Shown: positions 25,917 through 35,247 of the stretch, one piece after another
Numbering within the stretch: position 1 is the stretch's first letter
How the letters are laid out: the number at the start of each line of letters is the position of its first letter
Position numbers and translations under genes: made by a program
Notes under the pieces: model-generated
The model's input: the letters and a program-made list of their open reading frames with translations, nothing else
What the model was told of the DNA's origin: nothing
The model's database searches: none
From: JAUUZT01 sp964654015
GTDB taxonomy: Bacteria; Chloroflexota; Dehalococcoidia; GIF9; AB-539-J10
Assembly (NCBI GenBank): GCA_964654015.1
Contig: CAZZHQ010000014.1
Location: forward strand, 1 to 38,863
DNA: 38,863 bases
Direction: 5' to 3'

Positions 25917-27926
25917 ATGATAAGAAAGACTATAGCAGTATTGCTGGCTATAATTGTTATGGCAACAGCCTTCGCAGGGACAACAGTAATAGGAGACAAC
26001 CTAATCCCACACGAGGACCCTTTAATCACTGAAAGCCATTTCAACATTGCTATTCCTCTACTTCATTATGCAGATATATTCAATATGCTGGCAGAAAAAA
26101 ACTACTCGCGAGCTCGCGAATTGATAAAGGAACTGAACCTTGATTCAGTCAACTTGCCTGCGGAGCTGTGCTTTATCATGTCCAGATTCAGTGACCTGAG
26201 TTCTGAATTAACCGATGTTCTTGACGCATTCGAAGCTACGCTGGATAGATGTGAGAAATTCCTGTCACAGAATATGCTAGAGGAAACATTTCTCGAAATT
26301 GAAAATGCCAACAAAATGGTAAGCATAGTGAGAGCGCTCATCAATAATATTAATATGGCCACAGAAGAGCTTTTTTCTGCACTTGTTCCATTTGTATCGG
26401 CTGGAGACCTGCAAGCAGTAAATAGCGCAAAGGAGCGGCTACAAAGAGCACTGGATAGACTCGCTGAGCTGGAGGCACTGTATTTGGAACGATTGCAGGC
26501 AATTGAAATTAAGGCAGAAGATGAACCTGCTATGGCATTAATAGCTACTGAACTGACTATAGAAATCAGTCCAATGCGTGCCTGGGTGGGTGAACAGATT
26601 ACGGTTTCCGGAGCCCTTAAGTCAACGGATGGCCCTGTTGGAACAAGGGAGTTGTCCATTTATCTGGAAGGAGTACTATTTAGTTCCGCAACCACCACCA
26701 GCAGCGGCTCGTATAGTACCAGCTTAAATCTCCCCTACTGGTATATCCCAACAATAGAGGTTCAGGCTTTTTATGTACCCATTGGCATTGATCTTGAAAA
26801 ATATACCGCTTCGTCCAGCAGAGTCAAGGAAATAGCTATTCTCTACAATAGCACAAAGCTTAGAGTAGAAGTTCCTGATAAAGCATATCCGGGACTGCCA
26901 GTTGAGATATCTGGCAGTCTGGAATCGGAAGGAAACATTGCAGGGCGAACCATAAGTGCTTTACTCGATGGAGAGCCCTTGTTTACAACCGTTACTGGTG
27001 ATAACGGTAAATTTAAACTACAGGTAGTACTCGATGGGAAAACTCAAACCGGAGAGCACAAGTTGGGATTCACAATTTCCGCTGATAATAAATCTCGCAC
27101 GGCTGGCACTTCGCTTTACAGGACGTTGCCTGTAATAAAAATCAAGCCCGATATGAGCATTCGTATTCCTGGATTTGTCTTTCTACCACAACATATTGAG
27201 ATAACAGGAAAACCATTTCCGCCTGTTTCCATGCATGGAGAAATCACGGTAATCGGTGAATTATATTCCCCACTAGTGTTACAGGAAGCAGAGTTGACCA
27301 TGGAGATGGCAGGATTTGCTACACAAAGCACCATTACTGAAGGTAGCTTTCAAGTAGACATGCAACTTCCTTTCAGTTTTAATATTGCCGGCTACCAGCA
27401 GATAAAAACAACGCTGCTGCCCACAGATGCGTGGCACCTTCCGGTCACAAAGACAGCAAGGATCTTCGTAATAAATTTGGTTTTCCTGGTAATTACTATT
27501 CTCACACTAATAATGGCAGGAGTGATCCTCTTTTTTAAATTACCGGCGATATTTCGGAATCAAAAAAGAAAAACAGATGGTATTTTACATATATTGCCAT
27601 CACCAAATGATAAAAAGCGAACCAGGATATCATCACTCAGGCCTCAGGCTGGAGATCATAAGGGAATCATTATTTATGCTTACTATCTGGCAGTAATTGC
27701 CGTACAAAAGCTAAGCAGAATAATGCTTCAGCCGCAGATGACAGTACGCGAATTTTCACACCAGGCAAAATCAACGCTCGGTAGAATGGCCAGACTATTC
27801 ACCAATCTAAGCAGCCTCGCCGAAAGGGCTTTGTATTCCCGTCATATACTGGGTAAAGAAGAGGCTTCTTCGGCCAAAGAGGCGGCTGCAAAACTGGAGA
27901 GAGGGGAGAAAAATGATAGCCCGTAG
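25917..27926 (+). CDS. Exported protein with coiled coil, Ig-like domains and C-terminal DUF4129
   Basis: 669 residues. Signal peptide or anchor at 1-22; a helical region rich in Leu/Glu (about 60-205) likely to form a coiled coil; then two or three beta-rich Ig-like domains (about 206-510) with SPMRAWVGEQITVSGAL and PGLPVEISGSLES, both typical of bacterial surface-domain repeats. A single transmembrane helix lies at about 519-542. The C-terminal cytoplasmic part (about 582-660: YYLAVIAVQKLSR, MTVREFSHQAK, LSSLAERALYS) fits DUF4129, usually tied to transglutaminase-like proteins in MoxR/DUF58 loci. No transglutaminase core is present. No clear ribosome site; the last 14 bases overlap the next gene. 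Confidence 0.65.
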   Translation: MIRKTIAVLLAIIVMATAFAGTTVIGDNLIPHEDPLITESHFNIAIPLLHYADIFNMLAEKNYSRARELIKELNLDSVNLPAELCFIMSRFSDLSSELTDVLDAFEATLDRCEKFLSQNMLEETFLEIENANKMVSIVRALINNINMATEELFSALVPFVSAGDLQAVNSAKERLQRALDRLAELEALYLERLQAIEIKAEDEPAMALIATELTIEISPMRAWVGEQITVSGALKSTDGPVGTRELSIYLEGVLFSSATTTSSGSYSTSLNLPYWYIPTIEVQAFYVPIGIDLEKYTASSSRVKEIAILYNSTKLRVEVPDKAYPGLPVEISGSLESEGNIAGRTISALLDGEPLFTTVTGDNGKFKLQVVLDGKTQTGEHKLGFTISADNKSRTAGTSLYRTLPVIKIKPDMSIRIPGFVFLPQHIEITGKPFPPVSMHGEITVIGELYSPLVLQEAELTMEMAGFATQSTITEGSFQVDMQLPFSFNIAGYQQIKTTLLPTDAWHLPVTKTARIFVINLVFLVITILTLIMAGVILFFKLPAIFRNQKRKTDGILHILPSPNDKKRTRISSLRPQAGDHKGIIIYAYYLAVIAVQKLSRIMLQPQMTVREFSHQAKSTLGRMARLFTNLSSLAERALYSRHILGKEEASSAKEAAAKLERGEKNDSP

Positions 27927-28818
27927 AACTTGCTTGCTGTTATTAATCATAGCAGTGCTGCTGGCTGTACTAATCTGGTTCTATCCCAGCAATACCGATT
28001 TCAAAGATGAGAATCCGCATTGGAATGGCTCAAGAGATATTCTCGCTGACTTTGAAGCTGTACCGCTATTATCTTATGATGCACTACCTATAGACGGGCA
28101 AAGTATAACCCTGATTATTGTCCCTTATGTCAAGTTCTCCCCTATTGAGCTGAGCAGACTCGAAGAATTTGTTAGCTCGGGTGGAAAGCTACTCTTGATG
28201 GATGACTATGGTTTTGGCAATGATATCCTGCATCATATGGGGCTCGACCTAAGATTTGCAGGAACCCAGCTTCTGGACCCATTGTTCAATTACAAGAATA
28301 AGAATTTCCCAAGGATAGCTGACCTTATCCCCACTCCTGCTACAGGCAGAGTGGAGAGTCTTGTATTCAATCATGCTACCTGCCTGGAAGAAGTCCCCAT
28401 AGGTAACATCATTGCACAGTCATCTTATTTTAGTTTCCTGGATGAGAATCAGAATAGTCAATGGGATGAAGGAGAACTAAAGGGGAACATGGCAGTAATA
28501 GCTGAATATGACGTCGGGAAAGGTGGGATAATTGTCGTCGCCGACCCCAGCATATTAATAAACAGCATGCTTGACATAGAAGACAATCGCCAATTCCTGA
28601 AAAATATTAGCGGAGGGCAACTCCTCTTTGACCAGTATCATCTTCCTGATGTTGCTCTGGACAAAACTAAGGCTATATTGAAAACAAGTCGCAGTTTTCT
28701 AGCAACTATATGGAGTTCTCTGATATTGATAGTATTGATACTGGCCGTAGCGCTCAGACCTACATGGTATAATCGAGGAAGGTTGAATACAGACAATCAG
28801 GAGAGAAGGAGGAAATAG
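27913..28818 (+). CDS. DUF4350 domain membrane protein
   Basis: 301 residues. An N-terminal transmembrane helix (about 5-24) is followed by a GATase-like/DUF4350 domain: SRDILADFEAV, a sandwich strand ending in TLIIVPY, SRLEEFVSSGGKLLLMDDYGFGNDIL and IIVVADPSILIN. A C-terminal helix at about 263-281 gives a two-anchor protein. DUF4350 proteins are routinely encoded beside DUF4129, MoxR and DUF58 in actinobacteria and archaea; the domain resembles periplasmic sugar/ligand-binding sandwiches but has no known ligand. The gene overlaps the DUF4129 gene by 14 bases and precedes moxR by two bases, so the block is transcriptionally and translationally linked. Confidence 0.75.
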   Translation: MIARRTCLLLLIIAVLLAVLIWFYPSNTDFKDENPHWNGSRDILADFEAVPLLSYDALPIDGQSITLIIVPYVKFSPIELSRLEEFVSSGGKLLLMDDYGFGNDILHHMGLDLRFAGTQLLDPLFNYKNKNFPRIADLIPTPATGRVESLVFNHATCLEEVPIGNIIAQSSYFSFLDENQNSQWDEGELKGNMAVIAEYDVGKGGIIVVADPSILINSMLDIEDNRQFLKNISGGQLLFDQYHLPDVALDKTKAILKTSRSFLATIWSSLILIVLILAVALRPTWYNRGRLNTDNQERRRK

Positions 28819-28820
28819 TA

Positions 28821-29771
28821 ATGGCTGTAGAGGATTTAGATAACGCAAGTGCTGTACTAGATAAGATTCTGACCGAAGTTACCCTTACCGTCGTGGGCAA
28901 GGTTGAGACTAAGGAACTGCTCCTGGTGACTTTACTTTGCGGTGGGCATCTATTAATCGAGGGTCTCCCGGGAACAGCTAAGACTACAATTGCAAGGGTA
29001 TTTGCCCAGTCTATTGGGGGACAATTCAGGAGAGTTCAGTTCACTCCTGATATGATGCCCTCAGATATCACTGGGTTTTATATGTACTCCGCCGATGGAA
29101 ATGCCAGATTTATTTCCGGCCCTATTATGGGAAATATTGTCCTTGCTGACGAGCTCAATCGGGCGACACCAAGGACACAATCAGCTCTCCTTGAGGCTAT
29201 GCAGGAAAATCAGGTAAGTATCGAGGGAGTAACCCATCCACTACCTTCTCCATTTATGGTAATCGCCAGCCAGTTACCCTATGGAAGCAGTGGTACCTAT
29301 CCGCTGACCGATGTACAAATAGACCGTTTCATGCTTCGGGCCTGGAGTGGTCTTCCTTCTGAAGATGAGGAAAAGGAGATTATCGGCAATATAGATAACA
29401 TTGAGGAAAGAAAGGTAGTGCCAGTAGTAGGGACGGAAGAGATACTGGAGATACGTAAGGTTGTTAAGAGTGTTCATATCTCCGAAAAAATACTGGACTA
29501 CATCCTGGCACTGTTACAGCATGTACGAGCAAATCACAATACCCTCCAAGGTCCAAGCCCAAGAGCGGGTATTGCTCTATATAAGACATCAAGAGCACTG
29601 GCATTCCTGCAAAAAAGAGATTTTGTGATACCTGACGACGTGAAAAGGCTTGCTCACCCCGCTTTGGACCATCGCATAATGATGAGGCCGGAGGCCGAGA
29701 TGGAGGAGTTGACCTCAATAAATATCATCGATAGTGCTCTGTCACAGGTCCCTGTACCGAAAGAGCTATGA
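28821..29771 (+). CDS. MoxR family AAA+ ATPase
   Basis: 316 residues. MoxR AAA+ ATPases act as chaperones that activate partner proteins, often with a DUF58/vWA partner. Walker A GLPGTAKTT (about 48-56), Walker B VLADELNRA (about 107-115), the sensor-1 block FMVIASQLP and the arginine-finger region DVQIDRFMLR are intact; the C-terminal lid has GPSPRAGIALYKTSRALAFLQ, standard for MoxR. An AAGGAGGAAA site precedes the ATG. The stop overlaps the DUF58 start as ATGA (29768-29771), the usual close coupling of this pair. Confidence 0.95.
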   Translation: MAVEDLDNASAVLDKILTEVTLTVVGKVETKELLLVTLLCGGHLLIEGLPGTAKTTIARVFAQSIGGQFRRVQFTPDMMPSDITGFYMYSADGNARFISGPIMGNIVLADELNRATPRTQSALLEAMQENQVSIEGVTHPLPSPFMVIASQLPYGSSGTYPLTDVQIDRFMLRAWSGLPSEDEEKEIIGNIDNIEERKVVPVVGTEEILEIRKVVKSVHISEKILDYILALLQHVRANHNTLQGPSPRAGIALYKTSRALAFLQKRDFVIPDDVKRLAHPALDHRIMMRPEAEMEELTSINIIDSALSQVPVPKEL

Positions 29772-31465
29772 ATAAAATTGCCAGGATATATCCACTTGTT
29801 GCTCTGCTGATTGCGTCACTACTTTCAGCGCTGCCGCAATCAGCAATAGCCTTAGGAATTCTGCTGGTGGGGATATATTTCCTGGTGATGCGAAACTATG
29901 ACATAGCTATTTTCATTACTCTCGTATATTTCTTCGCTGTTCCATTGCTGCTTAGTCCCGTATTAATAGAACTCCTGCCCCTGACAGCTATGTCGTCAGG
30001 CTACTGGCTTTCAGCAGGGATATCCGCATTATTAATAGTACCAATGTTTCCTCTGTTAATTAGCAGCATTAAAGAGAAAGCAATGACCCTGATTACTATC
30101 GATATGATTAAGCAAGATGACGAGCCAGTCTCCGCTATTCTATCCGAGAATAACGACCCTCGGAACGGAATGGAATATGTAAATCGAAGAGAACTCAGTT
30201 TAACCACAAAAGCATTAATTGCAGGTATAGTATCGATTACAGTTGCTTCAATTCTCATCGGAAACTTAAGCATGGCAATAGTAGGTATCATGTTATTTCT
30301 TTTCCTCGTTGTGATATTGATATATATCCTGAAAAACGTGCCCCTCACGCCGTTAGCAGTTGAACAGGTAGAAATCCAGCTTATCGCTGGGAATACAACG
30401 AAGCTACCAGTAATAATTGTGCGCAATACTAAATTTCCTCTTCATATATTTATTAATTCCAGCTGTCCCTGGTTTCATTCAGACAGAAGCAGTATCATGG
30501 GTCTGGGTACTAAGGCGAAACTAAACTTCACTATTAATCCATCACTATCAGGTCCATCTTTACCCTGGTTTGAGGTATTATCTACAGACCAGTGGGGACT
30601 GATTAAAACCAGGCAAAAAATTGAACCATTGAAACTATACGTAATTCCCCGTGCCAGATATGCCGAGTGGCTTGCAAGGAAATACCTGGAAGAGACGGCA
30701 ACAGGGGCTGAGGCTCGGGCTTTTACAGATACACCAATCTCAATAAGAATGATGCACACGCGTGGCGTGGAATACAACACGAGTCAACATTACCAGCCAG
30801 GTGACAGGATGAAGGACATTGACTGGAAACATACCACAAAGATTGGCCAGATCGTTGTTAAGAAGTACACAGAAGATACAAGACGCATGGCAATAATCCT
30901 TGCTAGCCTGACAGGAGCAGATGCAGATGAGGTAGATAAAGTGGTTTATGACCTTATCACCTCGGCATTAACACTGGCAAGAGCAATTATCCCAACTTCA
31001 ATAGCAGCCTACACCCATGAACGTGTGCTGGCAGCTACCCCATATCTTGAACCCAGGGGCCTGGTCAGAAAAGCACTCGAATTAGGTCAGCAGGTGGTAC
31101 TGATTACCCCTCTAAAAAGATACCTTCATCCTACAGACATAAGACAACTAAGGATCTCTCTAAGGCAACTGGAAGGGAGGACGCTGGAGGCAGCTAGCAA
31201 ATTAAGGAACATACTCGAAATTGAGATGAGGGCGATAGAAGAAAGAGCCAGGGACCATCCATTAAAAGAGGCACTGGACCATGTTACTGGCCATAACCCA
31301 ACTCCAGCCACAATTGCAGTGATATCCACCAGGAGCCAGGATAATGAAGCTCTATCGTTTGTGCTGGAACAAATGAAAAGAAAAGGGTATAGCAGTATAA
31401 TACTCGATACTCGAAACCCAAGCCAGGTAATGAGCCTAAAGTCCCTTGGAAGCTATTACAAATGA
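29768..31465 (+). CDS. DUF58 domain membrane protein, MIDAS absent
   Basis: 565 residues. Several N-terminal hydrophobic helices (about 10-105 and 145-190), then a beta-rich region and the DUF58 signature at about 340-366 (HYQPGDRMKDIDWKHTTKIGQ, KKYTEDTRR). In typical family members the next strand ends in a vWA metal site Asp-x-Ser-x-Ser; here it reads IILASLTGADADE, with neither Asp nor the Ser pair, so metal-dependent adhesion of the classic kind is unlikely. The C-terminal part is helical (ASKLRNILEIEMRAIEERAR). Partner of MoxR by family precedent and by four-base overlap. Function unknown. Confidence 0.85.
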   Translation: MNKIARIYPLVALLIASLLSALPQSAIALGILLVGIYFLVMRNYDIAIFITLVYFFAVPLLLSPVLIELLPLTAMSSGYWLSAGISALLIVPMFPLLISSIKEKAMTLITIDMIKQDDEPVSAILSENNDPRNGMEYVNRRELSLTTKALIAGIVSITVASILIGNLSMAIVGIMLFLFLVVILIYILKNVPLTPLAVEQVEIQLIAGNTTKLPVIIVRNTKFPLHIFINSSCPWFHSDRSSIMGLGTKAKLNFTINPSLSGPSLPWFEVLSTDQWGLIKTRQKIEPLKLYVIPRARYAEWLARKYLEETATGAEARAFTDTPISIRMMHTRGVEYNTSQHYQPGDRMKDIDWKHTTKIGQIVVKKYTEDTRRMAIILASLTGADADEVDKVVYDLITSALTLARAIIPTSIAAYTHERVLAATPYLEPRGLVRKALELGQQVVLITPLKRYLHPTDIRQLRISLRQLEGRTLEAASKLRNILEIEMRAIEERARDHPLKEALDHVTGHNPTPATIAVISTRSQDNEALSFVLEQMKRKGYSSIILDTRNPSQVMSLKSLGSYYK

Positions 31466-31525
31466 GTAAAACCTAAAAGCTATCTTGTAATTCCTCCTCG
31501 GTGTTTATATATAAGGTTTAATAAG

Positions 31526-31738
31526 ATGTTAATACTGGGTCATACAGGAATCACCCTGGGCTGTGCCGTAATGATGGAGACTGTTTTAAACAAGAAAAAC
31601 AAGAAAAAGTCTTCTCGGGAGTTCTCATCATTAGCGGCACTTACCAAACAGTACTCAGAAGAGTCAGGATTCAGGCTATTAGTTAAGCATATAGATAGCA
31701 GAGGTAGCATCCGGGAGCCGATTACCAGTGAAAAATAA
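31526..31738 (+). CDS. Small ORF resembling the N-terminus of a membrane-bound hydrolase (possible remnant)
   Basis: 70 residues. The opening MLILGHTGITLGCAVMMETVL resembles, by memory, the start of YdjM-type membrane-bound metal-dependent hydrolases (MLxxGHTGITLGxAV), which run to about 150-200 residues. The rest is charged, with no transmembrane run and no metal-binding motif, and translation stops at 31738. The downstream frames do not continue the family pattern. It is either a short protein retained in the cluster or a truncated relic. A weak AAGG lies upstream; the end overlaps the start of the next gene by 11 bases. Confidence 0.4.
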   Translation: MLILGHTGITLGCAVMMETVLNKKNKKKSSREFSSLAALTKQYSEESGFRLLVKHIDSRGSIREPITSEK

Positions 31739-32606
31739 AAAAATAGCCCTTTTTGTGATTATTTTACTGAGCCTGGTGACTTATCTTTTCAAAATCAGCG
31801 CTCCATCGGTAGCAGCACTGGATTTAAATCCGCGTAACTATTTTGATATCACCTATAATACAGACCTTAGCAAGACTCGCGTCCAGACAGGTGAAATATT
31901 TAGTCTAAGCATAGAAGGCACAGCGACTTGTATAAAGGATCTTCCTGTTGGAATAGACCGGGCTGAACTTACTCTCAGCATAAGCACTTACAATAATGAT
32001 AGCAATGTTAAACTAGTTCTAACAGATGACTTCGTAATTAGCATAGAACCATTTCCTGACTGGAAGAATGACTCTTATCAGTTTGTGCAAAACATTGACC
32101 TGGTATTTCCTCGTGATAGCAGTGATGGGAACTACGATATACTGGGACAGCTTATCAGTGTGAGAATTGATGGATGGGATATTACGGAATTTATTCCACC
32201 AGAACTTTTCACCTTTAACTTTGGTACCTTGATATATGATGGCTCAATGCTAACATCTCCTATTGATATAATGATGAATATCAGCCCTCAACAGGTTAAA
32301 CCTGGCGAGGCTGTTACTATAGCAATTCAAATCAGAAACAACACATCTATTGAAACATATTATGTTCTCAAAATGTCAGTAAATGGAGTATTGCAAGACC
32401 ATCGTGGAATCACTCTGGCTCCACTAGAAATAAAACCAGTTACTTTAATAATAGAAAGATATGAAGAACACGATTATATCGTGTCACTTAATGGCCACAG
32501 TGACAAGTTCAGTGTAGTAAAATCTTCTCCCTGTCCACTATATTTGCTTACTCAAAATCGATTACTTGTATTTATATTGCTGTACGTGATTATATTTATT
32601 TTGTAA
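31728..32606 (+). CDS. Exported protein with CARDB-like domain and C-terminal membrane anchor
   Basis: 292 residues from GTG 31728, with CGGGAG about ten bases upstream. The N-terminus is a signal peptide (about 6-30). Residues about 37-175 are beta-rich and unrecognised. At about 178-265 a CARDB-type fold appears: MNISPQQVKPGEAVTIAIQIRNN, a strand ending in LKMSVNGVLQDHR, and EEHDYIVSLNGHSDKFSV, much like the three repeats in the following protein. A hydrophobic C-terminal tail (about 272-292) anchors it. Surface or pseudoperiplasmic location is inferred. The related design of this and the next gene suggests a shared role or duplication. Confidence 0.65.
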   Translation: MKNKKIALFVIILLSLVTYLFKISAPSVAALDLNPRNYFDITYNTDLSKTRVQTGEIFSLSIEGTATCIKDLPVGIDRAELTLSISTYNNDSNVKLVLTDDFVISIEPFPDWKNDSYQFVQNIDLVFPRDSSDGNYDILGQLISVRIDGWDITEFIPPELFTFNFGTLIYDGSMLTSPIDIMMNISPQQVKPGEAVTIAIQIRNNTSIETYYVLKMSVNGVLQDHRGITLAPLEIKPVTLIIERYEEHDYIVSLNGHSDKFSVVKSSPCPLYLLTQNRLLVFILLYVIIFIL

Positions 32607-32652
32607 AAATCTCCTATTTATGGTTTTATTATAGATAAACACTGATATAGTA

Positions 32653-32682
32653 TTGACAATTATTGTTATTTCTCGCTAATAT
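32653..32682 (+). promoter_or_regulatory. Promoter upstream of the large CARDB protein
   Basis: TTGACA (32653-32658, perfect -35) with TAATAT (32677-32682) at an 18-base spacing. The start codon is at 32704, so the leader is short. This suggests that the last gene of the cluster can be expressed separately. Confidence 0.5.
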
Positions 32683-32703
32683 TGTAACCGGGGACGGCGG
32701 GCT

Positions 32704-35247
32704 ATGTGTAAAAAACGAAATAGCACCAAAATGATTCGTCTTAATATGTTAATCATGTTAGTGGTTGCTATCATACTAACCCCTATTATGTCTATTGTAA
32801 TCGCTAGCGGAGGAGACCAGGTAGAATATGATGACGCCACCCTTGAAAACTGGTTTATCTCCCAGATTAAATCAACAGAAACAACGCTCTCTACTGCACC
32901 GGACATTGTGCTTGATACAACCTCACATAGCATGACCCTTAATATGGGAATAACCACTCGCCTGACAACGGTCGATTTTAATAACATAAAATTAACTTTC
33001 GACGGTAGTAATGAGATAGCCGTATCTGGCGAACTGTCTCTATTAGGGAAAATGCCAAGATTTTCCTGTGATATTGAGATTGAATGTACCCTTGCAGATA
33101 AGGTTCCGCAGGTAACATCGATAAGCAATCTGGTAATTGCAGGCTTCGAAGCCAATTGGGCTACAAGTGATCTTGACACAGTTGCTGGCTATATCAGCGA
33201 GGCAATACATAGCAGTGGACTCAGGGAGGATGCACTGGGAGGAGACCTGACCGGAATGGATATCGTAGACGATGGTGGAGCAAGGCTAGAAATGTCATGG
33301 TCAGGTGGTTCGGTCAAGAGAAGCGCCGCCGAAATTCAGGACAAGCTAGATGACGCCGCCACTCAATTTATAGAGGATATCAATGATTACTATCAGAATG
33401 GCTATGATGAAAGCAAATGGTCAGTTGATGTAACCATAGACACTGATACTTTGCTTATTGAGACAGAACACACCTATCTTGGAGTTACCAGCGGTGTGGA
33501 AAACATGGATATAGCCTTTAATGGGCATACTGCAACAGTCACCGACGCTGTTATATCCATTGGTGAAAGAGAGGCGACTGTCTCCGGTGCAGGAGAGATT
33601 AGCTGCACAGGCTACGTGCCTGATTTGGAAATAACCAGCATTAGCATAGATGATGGAGACCTTGGCTTTGGAGACTGGATTGAAGGTGATGCTGCTATAA
33701 ATTCCGCACTGAGAGATGCTTTGGGAAGATTGGTAGCAAATATCATTGAGGATACTGTCCTCAGAGCAGGCATTGAGACAATCAGCGACATCTCTATCGT
33801 CGACGGAAAACTGAGGCTGAGATATGGAACTGGTGTACTTCCTCTGCCTCCGGAAGTAATCGACGAGGACGGGATTATCCAGGAGGACCTGACTTTCATC
33901 TCCACCGATGGAAAGAGCATAGCTTCCATACCGGCAGGGACTACAGTCCTGGATGGGTCAGGGAACCCCCCATTAGAACTGACGGTGGATATAGAGGATA
34001 GCCCTCCGGTACCACCACCCGATGGTAACGCCATCGGATTTGCTTATGACTTTAAGCCGGATGGTGTCACCTTTGATCCAGCGATTGAAATGGTATTCAG
34101 CTATGACGAAGACGACCTGCCCGTAGGGGCTTCCGAGGCTGATTTGGAAGTGTATTTCTGGAATGGTAGTAACTGGGAAAGAGTTTTACCATGCACTGTA
34201 GATGTAATAAAAAATGAAATAACGGTCTTTGTAAGTCACTCTAGCTTGTTCCAGCCAATGTGGGTAGAGCCATCACCAGGTCCTGAGCCTGAGCCTGGAC
34301 CTGGTCCAGATGCTGAATTTGTTCTCTCTGATTTTGAATTATGGCCAACTGAGGTATATCCTGGCGAGGAAGTAAACATTTCTTTGACAGTAGAAAATGT
34401 TGGAAGAGTTAAAGGAAGCTATACTGTAAGGCTCAAAATAGATGGAAAGGTGGAAGATACGGAATGGGTAACACTTAAAGCTGGGAAGAGTGAGGAAGTA
34501 ACATTTGAAGTAAGCAGAGACACACCAGGTGAATATGATGTCACGGTAGGTAAGTTTAAGGATAGCTTTACAGTATTGCCTGGTTTTTCGATTTCAGATT
34601 TAGAAATAAGCCCCAACGAAGTCTATCCGGGCGAGGAGATTAACATCTCAGCCAGAGTGGAAAATATAGGAGAGGTCACAGGAGATTACACCGTAAATTT
34701 GAGGATTAATGAAGATAAAGTGGCAAGCGAAACTATCACACTGGCAGCAGGTAAAAGCGAACGTGTACACTTCACGGTGGGCAAGAATGAGCCCGACGTT
34801 TACAAAGTGGAGGTGAATGGACTCAAAGGTCAATTCATTGTGAAAAGCACCGTGGCCAAGTTCTCCGTCTACGACCTCTATATATTACCTGATGAAGTAT
34901 CCCCTGGAGAAACAGTTGCGATATCAGTTCAAATTACTAATGTTGGCGATACTGAAGGGAGTTACCTCTTAACATTAAATATTAACGAGGTGGTAGAACA
35001 GAGTCAGGATGTAATACTGGGAGCAATGGAAACACGTGAAGTTATTTTCAGTATCACCAAGAATGATCCAGGAACCTATAATGTAGTAATAGACAATCTC
35101 AATGGTGGATTTACAGTAACAGCAATGGAACCGTCAGTACCACCTCAATCTCCTGAGGCTTCATGGTTCTTACGCTACTGGTGGATTGTTCTAATAAGTG
35201 CGGTAGGTATTACTCTCCTTATTAGCTTACTATGGCTCAAGAAATAG
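32704..35247 (+). CDS. Large exported protein with three CARDB repeats and C-terminal transmembrane anchor
   Basis: 847 residues. Signal peptide about 1-38; an uncharacterised N-terminal region (about 40-400) with recurring beta strands; an area about 405-520 with the SIASIPAGTTVLDGSG and FAYDFKPDGVTF, SHSSLFQPMW pattern seen in exported bacterial and archaeal surface proteins; a Pro/Glu/Gly linker (about 523-538, PSPGPEPEPGPGP); three CARDB adhesion-type repeats starting about 539, 629 and 720, each opening with a P-x-E-V-x-P-G-E box and N-V/I-G; and a final helix (about 821-843) followed by KK. A membrane-anchored surface protein, plausibly client or partner of the MoxR/DUF58 machine. It has its own promoter. 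Confidence 0.75.
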   Translation: MCKKRNSTKMIRLNMLIMLVVAIILTPIMSIVIASGGDQVEYDDATLENWFISQIKSTETTLSTAPDIVLDTTSHSMTLNMGITTRLTTVDFNNIKLTFDGSNEIAVSGELSLLGKMPRFSCDIEIECTLADKVPQVTSISNLVIAGFEANWATSDLDTVAGYISEAIHSSGLREDALGGDLTGMDIVDDGGARLEMSWSGGSVKRSAAEIQDKLDDAATQFIEDINDYYQNGYDESKWSVDVTIDTDTLLIETEHTYLGVTSGVENMDIAFNGHTATVTDAVISIGEREATVSGAGEISCTGYVPDLEITSISIDDGDLGFGDWIEGDAAINSALRDALGRLVANIIEDTVLRAGIETISDISIVDGKLRLRYGTGVLPLPPEVIDEDGIIQEDLTFISTDGKSIASIPAGTTVLDGSGNPPLELTVDIEDSPPVPPPDGNAIGFAYDFKPDGVTFDPAIEMVFSYDEDDLPVGASEADLEVYFWNGSNWERVLPCTVDVIKNEITVFVSHSSLFQPMWVEPSPGPEPEPGPGPDAEFVLSDFELWPTEVYPGEEVNISLTVENVGRVKGSYTVRLKIDGKVEDTEWVTLKAGKSEEVTFEVSRDTPGEYDVTVGKFKDSFTVLPGFSISDLEISPNEVYPGEEINISARVENIGEVTGDYTVNLRINEDKVASETITLAAGKSERVHFTVGKNEPDVYKVEVNGLKGQFIVKSTVAKFSVYDLYILPDEVSPGETVAISVQITNVGDTEGSYLLTLNINEVVEQSQDVILGAMETREVIFSITKNDPGTYNVVIDNLNGGFTVTAMEPSVPPQSPEASWFLRYWWIVLISAVGITLLISLLWLKK

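Noticed and set aside
26102..26659. 185-residue ORF on the minus strand inside the DUF4129 gene
   Set aside because: Ser/Ala-rich shadow of the coiled-coil coding frame on the other strand; no ribosome site and no recognisable domain.
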